Source: Sclerotinia nivalis (taxonomy: Eukaryota; Ascomycota; Leotiomycetes; Helotiales; Sclerotiniaceae). Taken from it: DNA of 64,000 nt. Positions 55,901 to 64,000 of this stretch are shown here, in pieces (position 1 is the stretch's first letter; each line of letters opens with the position of its first letter). Position numbers and translations under genes: made by a program. Under the pieces are notes generated by a model. It saw only the letters and a list, made by a program, of their open reading frames with translations, ran no database searches and was not told where the DNA came from. The stretch spans positions 248,001-312,000 of the forward strand of contig JAPEIS010000017.1 of the NCBI GenBank assembly GCA_029531795.1, given 5' to 3'.

Positions 55901-56130
55901 CTAATTACAGAACAGATATAATTTCCTTTGGAATTTATAACAATATTGCCAAAATTGTCAAAGACTATATAAAATCGATTTATATTTGCAAATGATAAAA
56001 GAAATAAGATATAGATATTTATAATATAAAAAGTAATACTATTAATAAATATATCAAATATTATAATTCCTTTTGAATTAGTATTATCAATTCCGAAAAC
56101 GAAATTAGTATTAGGGTTAGAGTTTGATAT
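52995..56130 (-). pseudogene. Copia pol pseudogene (protease-integrase-RT-RNase H)
   Basis: Pieces recognisable by eye, from 5' to 3' on the minus strand: a protease-like segment (about 56110-55890, FDIFINSITFYIINIYILFL); the integrase start (about 55800, RRLHYRFDYPSIEKLY) and core (VLHIVDEATR counterpart, DVYIGLSDYLIH, GKKFV, SIGIIERYH); the end of integrase at about 54850 (NRITKFRSTIVKPYYSK); RT (about 54450-53700, ICIFGSRFVDKIK, QVYNNTRKE, RDIS, IQIDDIFIIINKAF with the DD pair); and RNase H (53517-53098, FANNPNHSFQIKYIIVL, TDSKSFYEYFVKFGT). It ends ADTMMKAKSCQALKELID near 52995. Stops and frame breaks occur throughout. Homology is judged from memory of fungal copia polyproteins. Confidence 0.82.
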
Positions 56131-56819
56131 AATTATGATATCGATAAATTTCTGTAAAACCTTAATTTGATATATACTGGTAATAGATTTGATTGAAACT
56201 TCTAAATCAATTATGATATTGATGAATTTTTTATTTGAATAATGATAATTGAAAAAGATTTGAATTGATAATGAAATTGTAGTTTTTAAGAAATGAGTAA
56301 TAGTATTATTACAGAGCTCAATAACAATCTTTTGAATCTCTAAAGAAGTAAATTCGTTGAAGAATCTTTTGAGATTAAAATCATTATTTAATTCTTTCTG
56401 AAGGTTCTTTTATAGAGAATTTTTGTATTTTTTTATAAGGAGAATGAATTGTTTATTCAAAGGAATAATTATATTATATTCGTTTATAATATATTGGCGA
56501 TACAAATGTTTAAAAATAGAAGTGTATTCAGATTATTTGGTTTTAATAAGTTCCCAATAATATTGTCACGGGTTCGTAACCCGTTCCTAGCTAGTCTGCA
56601 TGGCTGCCTAAGGCACCCATCCCCTATATAGTCAGCGCTCTTTTTAGTACCTTCTTTCCTCTTTGTAGAATATCATTATATCTTAAAGCATTCTATTACT
56701 ATTGTGATAATATATTCTATTTTCTATAAAGACTCTACTATTGAATAGGAAAGACAATCCAATCTTGCCAAATAATCAATTTCACGAAATACTCGGAAAC
56801 TTCGATTATCAATACGTCG

Positions 56820-58270
56820 ATAAACAATAAACAACATCTTAATTCGATTCCAATCCAGATCCAGATCAAGACCCAAACTCAGACCTAGATTCAGATTCAA
56901 ACCCAAACCTCGATTTAACTAGTATTACATCATTATATATTCGAAATCAAAGACCTTACAATTATATTCCAGTTTTTAAGACTATTTTAAATAATCTATT
57001 ATTATATCGGATACCACTCAATCAATTTTATCAGAACTATCGATACCCCCAATCTGATCAAAGATAATGCCCGAATTTCGAGAATATATTAAATCTGTTT
57101 TTTTTAATTATCAATGGTTTGTATATGAGCTTTTCAATATTGGAAATAAAGATCTTAAAGATCCAATTCTTGTTTTCGATATGTTTACCAATATACAGAA
57201 TTCTGAAATTGTTGTATATATATAATATTTGTTTAGTTTCACAGAACGAATACTAGCTCAAGTAGAGTAATACTAATAAGAAATATATGCACTACAAGGA
57301 GATCTGCAATTAAACAATATAGCTAATATAAGATTAATGATTTAGAACTCTGCTTTTCGGGAACAATTTGATCAATCATTTATCGACGCAAACCCTACTG
57401 TATCAATTTATCGATTACGATAAATTATGAAGAATCCTGAATCGTTCAAAGATGAAAAAACAGATTTTTTGATTCGATAAAACAAATACGAAGATTGGAA
57501 AATGGATTTATATATTTGTTGGAAAAGCGATCCTGTAGTTTTCGATACAGAATAAAAGAAATTGTTATATATAGTTTTGTTTTTGAAAGGAATAATTCGA
57601 TAGAAAAGACGAAAGGGTATTGAAGGAATTATAAATGATATATCAGAATTTACTATTGTGGATGTATTCCTGAAGAAACTCGATGGTCTTTATATTTCAA
57701 CTGATACTGAATGTGAGGCAGCAATCAAATTCGATAAACTCAAAATGGACGATAAAATCCTATTTCCTTTTTTTTATTCACAATTGGAATATTTGAATAT
57801 ATTTAGTGGAAAGACTTTTCGAGAAATAATCTTTGCAATGAAACAAAAAGTCATCGACGAATTGAAGATATTGGTAAAAGGCGATTCAAATCCTTGCGAA
57901 TTCATTGATATTGAAAGATAAAGAAAGAAATTCCAAATATAAAGCTAAAACTATCGAAATAACAAACATTATAATACAAACTCTTCGAGATCTAGTTCAA
58001 TTTATATTCAACGACAAGCATTGCTAACACTTTATATCCAAAACGATCCTATAGATCTCGATGCAATCAGAACCCCAAAACAAATACAAAGAGAATACGA
58101 ATACCTTTATAATCTATACTATTTTTGTAAACAATCTGGATATCGAATTGCAGATTGTAAAGCAAAGAAACAAATCGATATTATAAGAAATGCAAACGGA
58201 TATAAAGGCATTTCCTATAAAAGTAATTATTTGAAAGGTAATCATCAACTATATCAAAATCAATAATACT
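56820..58270 (+). pseudogene. Gypsy 1 gag relic
   Basis: It begins with an acidic Asp/Pro/Asn repeat (about 56847-56915, NPDPDQDPNSDLDSDSNP). The capsid-like block at 57658-57921 reads LDGLYISTDTECEAAIKFDK and AMKQKVIDELKILVKGDSNP. A degenerate zinc knuckle (about 58116-58157, YYFCKQSGYRIADC) is recognisable as Cys-x2-Cys-x4-His-x4-Cys with the first Cys and the His both changed to Tyr. Both changes are single transitions. Stops separate the blocks. Confidence 0.75.
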
Positions 58271-58639
58271 GTCCGAGCAGTTCAATCAATCGAGATGGTT
58301 ATCAACGAGAAGGATATCAAGTATAGCTTTAAACTTAATAATACTGTTTCTTTAATCCAATTAATTATGGAAGTTTTCAATAAGGTAATTATCAAGGTTA
58401 CAATAATCATCAACAATAATACTTTAATATATTCATCGAATTCGTTGAAGAAGAAGTATTAGTATTATCAGAAAGCGTATCAAATATATTTTTTTATAAT
58501 ACAATATCATTGCCATTTATATCTATTCAAGAATACTCGGGAAAAGTTTAATCTTTGCGATAAGTTGTTCGCAGAGGTTATCAAAAGATATAGAATGGAT
58601 ATAACGAATAATAACTAACAAAGAATCTTTATAACTCAA

Positions 58640-58930
58640 TTCTATAGATAGCAAATCTTTATTTATTCAAATCATTATATTCCCAATACATTTCTCTCCT
58701 TTTAATATGATCAATTTGATTGATAATGGATATTTAGGAAAGGCATTCACTGATTGTTCTTTTGTTGATCGAAACAATATTCCAATTCGATTTTTATTAC
58801 ATCGTTGCGAACTTTGTTTGGCAGATGGAAACATTGCAGATATTATCATTGATTATTTTGTAATGAATATAGCGATGGGATAATATAAAGAAATATGATT
58901 ATTCTTTATTATAAAACTTTCCAAAGAAAC
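58640..58930 (+). pseudogene. Gypsy 1 aspartic protease relic
   Basis: The frame reads NLIDNGYLGKAFTDCSFVDR, then RCELCLADGNIADIIIDYF. The active-site Asp-Ser-Gly triad appears as Asp-Asn-Gly (GAT AAT GGA at 58722-58730), an AGT to AAT transition, so the protease would be inactive. Similar text recurs in gypsy 2 at 62880. Confidence 0.7.
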
Positions 58931-60149
58931 TTCAGTTATTTTCGGGTTATTATAATTACAATGCTATAATCTATATATAAATTGATGGGATATGATTCTT
59001 TTTTTCAACTTTCAATATTGTATGATTCATCGTTGTTTTTATAGTACATTCGATTTAATACAAGCATTAATAATCCTTTCGTTAATATATACAGACTAAA
59101 TATACAAAAGTAGTATATCTACAAAACCATTTATCGATAAAATCCTTGATATATTATTTTCAATTAAAATTTTCCTTTCTAATATAAAGAAGAATCCTTC
59201 CCGATATTTATCATCATTTATCGAAGACGAAAACAAAGACGATGAAATATATATTCAAAATTTTAAGATGGTTTTAAAAAAGCCATCGGAGCAAGATTAT
59301 AATGAATTAGTTTTTACGAACGAAGGTTGTGAATCGGTAGAAGGCTCTGGAATCGATTTACAAATCGATAAGATCTTGATATCTGGTGTAAATCATTATC
59401 GTACAAAAGTTTGTAATAAGAAAGTATTATTTCAAATACAAATAATACCGAATCGATATTCTATTCAATATAAGCCTATACAAAAGATTGTTGGACAATA
59501 TCGGTTGAAATCAATATCAAAGAATAAATCCTTATCATCGTTATCAATTCCAATCCCAAAAAAGTAAATCGAGATCATTTTCAATACAAAACCAGATTTA
59601 GATAATATCTGTTGATTATAAGCTACTAATTTTATATCTTTTTGTTAACAAAATAAAGTGAAGATTATATGCTTTATATAAAAAGAATTAGATTAAATAA
59701 AAAAGATTATCCGATAAGAATATTTATATAAAGCAACAATGGTTTCAACTTTTCAGGAACAAGATTTCAAGGATATATTATATGGAAAAGATAATATTGT
59801 CGATATATTAACTAAAGTATCTCCGAAACTTTACAATTTTGTTTATTATTGTTATCAATCAAAACATTTTCGAAAAATAACAAAAATGGATATCAAGAAA
59901 TTCTTCAATGACAAATCATTATTCAATGATAACGAGATCAAGGAAAAACTTCTTTTGTAACTTCAAAACAAGTTATTTGTTTTTCTATCTCGTTATACAG
60001 ATATACTTCCTTTATAATGAGTATAAGATCACAAAATAGAATTAATGTCTGGAAAAGAATCTTTATATTTCAAAAATTGCTTTTTGTCCCCTTTCGAATT
60101 AAAGGTAATTCAAAAATGAATCGATAATAATCTTGCCAAAAGTTTCATT

Positions 60150-60929
60150 TAGGAATCAAGATTACAAAATACAGCCCCATTATTTTTAACAGTCAAATCT
60201 GATGAAGAGGTTCGTATTTGTCAGGATTATTGTAATTTGAATAATATTACTATTAAAAACCGATACCTTTTATCAATTGTTCGAGAAACCCTGGATGCTC
60301 TTTGTAATGCAAAAATCTATACCAAATTAGATATTATTATTGTTTTCAATAAACTTCGTATTGCAGAGAGTGATAAATGGAAAACTGTTTTCATTATTCG
60401 ATTTAGATTATTCGAATCATTAGTTATACCTTTTGGTTTTTGTAATATATTAGCATTATTCCAATACTACATTAATCATACTTTGTTTGACGAATTAGAT
60501 AAATACTGTATTGTATACTTAGATAACGTTCTTATATACTTCGAAGATAAGAATCAATATCAAGAATATGTTCGTAATATAGTCTAGAAATTATAAGATA
60601 CTGATTTACAAATTGATATTAATAAATACGAATTCGAAACAACTTTTACAAAATACTTAAGCCTTATAATTACAATCGAAGGTATAAAAATGAATCAAGA
60701 TAAAGTATCAATTATTATCTCTTAAATACAATCAACATTTGTTAAAGATTTACAACGATTCTTCGATTTCGCGAATTTTTATTATCGATTTATAAAAGAC
60801 TTTTCAAAGATTTACTATTCTTTAAATAACCTTTTGCAAAAAGGAATAGATTAACAATAGAAAAACAATCATACAATAATATTCGAAAACCTAAAGAAAA
60901 CATTTACAACAATTCCAGTACTTGTCTAT
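60150..60929 (+). pseudogene. Gypsy 1 reverse transcriptase relic, interrupted
   Basis: Clear Ty3/gypsy RT: DYCNLNNITIKNRYLLSIVR, YTKLDIIIVFNKLRIAESDK, FESLVIPFGFCNILALFQYY, and the catalytic YLDD box present as YLDNVLIY (60516-60539), with GAC to AAC at the second Asp. The connection region follows ([20 protein letters not shown]) with scattered stops. The reading ends abruptly after PVLVY at 60929, where the gypsy 2 LTR begins. Confidence 0.88.
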
Positions 60930-61149
60930 TGTTACGGGTTCATCTCCCTTCACCTGCACGTGATCATGTATGCCTTAGGCACACATGCATACACTCACTT
61001 CTATATAGTCAGATCACCTCCTTGATCTTCTTCTCCTCCTCGTAGTACAATAATAGATCAAATCTACATATACCTTTTCCCTTATCGTAATAATTTGTAC
61101 TATTTTTTTAAAGGCTCCGTCACTTTACGAAGTAATCTGGCCTTGCTAA

Positions 61150-61372
61150 ATCATCTGCAGACTTCTATATCTGTTTTCGATTACTTTTGTGCTGTCGTAA
61201 CTCGCCTGCTTTTATATAATCGTATTTCTTATTTATTTTTGTATAGCTTTTGATTCCTGATTGCTTTTATACAATTGTATTTATTCGTAGATTTCTATAT
61301 CTGTTTTTGATTGCTTTTGTACAATCGCAAATTCCCTATCGATTACTTTGTATAATTGTAATTCTTTTTATA
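61150..61372 (+). repeat. Degenerate repeats in the gypsy 2 leader
   Basis: Variants of CTATATCTGTTTTyGATTrC followed by TTTTGTnCnnTCGnA recur at about 61169, 61297 and, in shorter forms, about 61246 and 61338. They lie between the LTR and the gag start at 61373. Confidence 0.5.
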
Positions 61373-62640
61373 ATGATTTCCGATTCTATATCCATTGGTA
61401 ATGCGATTCCTATTTCTATCGAAGGAATTCGTATCGAAATCCAATGAATCTTTAGTCAAGAGTCTATTATTATACAAATCCTAGTAGAATTGGATGCTCC
61501 AGTGATATCAAATTTCGTTGTCAATTTTAATGAACAAATTGTTTATCTGAATTATGTTTTCTTTGTTATCGAAGATCGTTTTACTATTCAAACAAATAAG
61601 ATTGAGGAATTCAAAACGGAAAACGTCGAACTTCTTTGCACTTTAGTTGGCAAGTAAGTTCAGTTGGATGTTGATAATGTTGTTACTAATCAGAAACCGA
61701 TTATTCTTTGTCAAACTCAAAAAGATCTGTTCGTTTTTAAAGGCGAAAAATCTAATATTCTTGTCTGATAAGAGGATTATCAATCCTGAAAGTTGGGTTT
61801 GCAATTTTGTTAGATAATCGATTTATAACTTTTTGCTTTCGAACAAAAAAAGATTAGTTATGCTATTAATCTTCTCGATAATCAAGTACAACAAGAGTAT
61901 ATTACAGATATCATCAGATTCATTAACGATCCTACTTGCTTCGATTCCGTTGTTTCGTTTTTGGTCAAATTGGACAAATTATATATCTCTGTGGATATCG
62001 AAAAGGAAGTTTTGTTCAAATTCGATAAGCTTTTTATAGATTCAAAGGAATTCTTTTCGATTTTCTTCTTTATGTTGTTTTATTTTGCTAATTTTTGTTA
62101 CAAATCTGATTACGAGATTGTTAACGCAATGAAACAAAAGATTATAATCCTTTTTCGAATTTTGATTATTGATGATTCGAACCCTTATACAATTGACGAT
62201 GTGATGATTGGCAAAAGAAATTCTCTATTTGGAATTAGAATCTTTGTAATGTTGAGTATTATAACAAAAATTCTAGTAAAGTATTTGTTGTTGATGGTGA
62301 CTTTATAGACCTCGATACAATGAAACAAAAGGGATAATAGAAAAAGGATCTGCAAAATAAAAAAAAGAAGTTTAATTCTGTAGTTTTTTGCAATTATTGT
62401 AGTAGAATCGGTTATTTTCAGATTGATTGTTATATTATTTATGATATCAATAGTAATCTTCTTTTTGGTAAACAAATTCCCGTTAATACCTTTTTCAACC
62501 GCAATATTGCTGTTTCAACTAATTCGGCCCTCGATCAATACATTGCTGTTCCGGTTTTTCGAGGTGCCAATAGGTTTAATAATAATCGCAATGGATTTCG
62601 AGAAGGATATATTAATAATTGGGTACAAAGCTAATAGTAT
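61373..62640 (+). pseudogene. Gypsy 2 gag relic
   Basis: The ATG at 61373 opens MISDSISIGNAIPISIEGIR. Further frames give NLLDNQVQQEYITDIIRF, LDKLYISVDIEKEVLFKF and AMKQKIIILFRILIIDDSNP, parallel to gypsy 1 gag. The zinc knuckle CNYCSRIGYFQIDC (62389-62430) keeps all three Cys but has Tyr in place of His (CAT to TAT). In-frame stops at several points, for example near 61447 and 61657, make it nonfunctional. Confidence 0.75.
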
Positions 62641-62789
62641 TTGAATTAGGTACAATGGTAAGACTATATCGAGCTAGAGGAGATTGTCTCTATATTCAAT
62701 TCAGTCAAAGAAAGTTCCGAATAGGGAAAAGATTAACCTTTACAAAAAATCGCTTGTGAAGGAATACTAAAGGCAAGAAAGTAAATCAA

Positions 62790-63110
62790 GGAATGAATAG
62801 AAATAAGTTATTGCAATTCAATTCTATAAATAACAAATCTCTACTTGTTAAAACCATTATATTCTTTGTATATGAAAATCCCTTTATTGTTACAAATCTC
62901 ATTGATAATAAATGCTCTAAAAAAGCCTTTACTGATTGTTCTTTTGCTTCCAAATATAATATTGAAATACAACTCTTATTTCATCTTTGCAAACTTCGAT
63001 TTGCCGATAAAAAGGTTGCCAATAGAATTACAGAATATTTTATGATAGAAATCGCTATAGGGGATTATTATAAGTATTAGTTCTTTTATATTACCCAGTT
63101 TTCATTAGAG
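62790..63110 (+). pseudogene. Gypsy 2 protease relic
   Basis: An open frame to 63080 reads NLIDNKCSKKAFTDCSFASK, then LCKLRFADKKVANRITEYF, aligning with the gypsy 1 protease. The Asp-Ser-Gly site is degraded to Asp-Asn-Lys. A later frame (63573-63782, NHYRIKHYRESNNQVQMIPN) matches the gypsy 1 segment at about 59390. The element continues past the window end. Confidence 0.65.
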
Positions 63111-64000
63111 ACACTGTTAATTTTTGGTTTATTATAATTATAATGTTATAATCCTACTATCAATTGGATGGAGATAAATTTAATATTCTTTTCAAACTAT
63201 TACACTTTCAATTATTTGGTATATTATAATTCAGAACCAGTTATTGTATTAACGATTTTATCTTCGATCAAGAAACAAAAGGATCTAACAAAAGTTACTT
63301 TACAATAGGTTGTTGATGTTATCGAACCTTTAAATAAATTCCTTACCGATTCTAATATAAAAGCTAAATGTATAGTTTATAAATACTGCTCTTTATATAT
63401 CGAGAATTGTCTAAAGGATGATATCGATTGTTTATCTATTCAAACACTTTTTATTTTTAAAAGAATTTCTTATAAAAAACCTTCTATTGAAGAGATACCA
63501 GATGAAGGTTATATATTATAATCTGATGATTCTTCTATTAATCTCGAATTTCAACAGAATCTGATATCTGGTATGAATCATTATCGAATAAAGCATTACA
63601 GAGAATCAAATAATCAAGTACAGATGATTCCTAATTGTCCGTATCCAAAATCGATCTTAAAGATTGCAAATCAATGTCGGCTTATTCATAATCCAAAAAA
63701 CCGTTTGTCTTTGTTTTCTATTGAGGAACTCCCTATACCTATTTACAAAGATACAAATCCAAATATAAATGATATTCATTGATTGCAAGCTTCTAGTTTT
63801 GTTTTGTTTTATCAATAAAATAATGTTCGGGTTATTCGATTAATATAGAATGAATTGGATACTGCATAGAAAACTATTGAGCAAGATTATCTACGATAAA
63901 TTATATTATCCTCGATATTTACAAAAAGGGATTTTCGATCGATTTTATAAGGACAAAGCAATATAATAAAGATACTCTCTAGAATTCCACTACAACCTTA

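Larger units (their letters stand above)
52394..56573 (-). mobile_element. RIP-damaged Ty1/copia retrotransposon, truncated
   Basis: On the minus strand the order is protease, integrase, reverse transcriptase, RNase H, then the 3' LTR, which is the copia order. The gag end and 5' LTR are missing where the gypsy 1 LTR begins at 56574. The DNA is very AT-rich (one 60-base sample at 55561 has 8 G/C), with many stops and I, N, Y and K-rich translations as RIP would give. Coding detail is in the next entry. Confidence 0.85.
56574..60929 (+). mobile_element. RIP-damaged Ty3/gypsy retrotransposon 1 (5' part)
   Basis: It begins with an LTR at 56574 (TGTCACGGGTTCGTAACCCG, a near-palindromic end, with CTATATAG about 50 bp in). 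Gag, protease and RT follow on the plus strand. It stops in the RT-RNase H connection exactly after a PVLVY codon run, where another LTR begins at 60930. Integrase and the 3' LTR are therefore expected right of the window. The left flank is AATAT (56569-56573). Confidence 0.85.
60930..64000 (+). mobile_element. RIP-damaged Ty3/gypsy retrotransposon 2 (5' part, runs off the window)
   Basis: It starts with an LTR at 60930 (TGTTACGGGTTCATCTCCC). A GCCTTAGGCACACATGC segment and CTATATAGTCAG correspond to GCCTAAGGCACCCATCC and CTATATAGTCAG in the gypsy 1 LTR. It contains a leader with short repeats, gag, and protease in the same order as gypsy 1. It is inserted into the RT region of gypsy 1 with left flank TCTAT (60925-60929). 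It is a related but clearly diverged family member. Confidence 0.85.

Noticed and set aside
1..64000. CRISPR arrays, prophage or bacterial-type operons
   Set aside because: Spliced genes and fungal retroelements show a eukaryotic nuclear window. The minisatellite spacers repeat rather than being unique, so it is not a CRISPR array.

Overview
This is a nuclear window from a filamentous ascomycete. The evidence is short introns (41-256 bp) with GT donors and branch-point-like CTAAC motifs, a large PAS-type hybrid histidine kinase, purine catabolism with fungal control motifs, and retrotransposons that look mutated by repeat-induced point mutation (RIP). The style of the unknown proteins and of the transposon polyproteins suggests a leotiomycete of the Botrytis/Sclerotinia type. 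That placement is inference from memory and was not checked against a database.

Layout. 1-11 kb is gene-poor and holds decayed genes: remnants of a secreted-protein gene (460-846), a membrane-protein relic (about 2.5-3.0 kb) and a long F-box pseudogene (about 4.8-6.7 kb). A small spliced unknown gene lies at 9.4-10.3 kb, directly behind degenerate copies of its own promoter region. 11.4-50.9 kb is ordinary gene space: a heme catalase; a DEDDy 3'-5' exonuclease and LSM5 read from a shared divergent promoter; two long disordered proteins of unknown function (842 and 1136 aa); a 2117-aa hybrid histidine kinase; an 825-aa type II membrane M13 metallopeptidase; a cytochrome b561-domain protein; allantoicase; and an 834-aa ankyrin plus DIL-domain protein. 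Long gaps contain microsatellites, and one (22.7-23.2 kb) contains an eight-copy minisatellite built on the palindrome GGGGACGTCCCC. From about 51.5 kb to the end the DNA turns very AT-rich and is entirely retroelement. It has a solo LTR fragment, a 430-bp miniature LTR element, a minus-strand Ty1/copia element, and two plus-strand Ty3/gypsy elements. The elements look nested, with copia broken by gypsy 1 and gypsy 1 broken by gypsy 2. All three right-hand halves should lie beyond the window.

How it fits together. The gene block is housekeeping and signalling (RNA metabolism, oxidative defence, nitrogen scavenging from purines, two-component sensing), with no sign of a biosynthetic cluster. 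The clearest regulatory signal is upstream of allantoicase, where a TCGG-N6-CCGA site is interleaved with GATA motifs. This matches the known UaY/AreA-type control of purine use. The transposon block shows transition-type damage at catalytic codons, for example YLDD to YLDN in reverse transcriptase. The most distinctive objects are the miniature LTR element, the palindromic minisatellite, and the promoter duplication in front of the unknown 9.4-kb gene.
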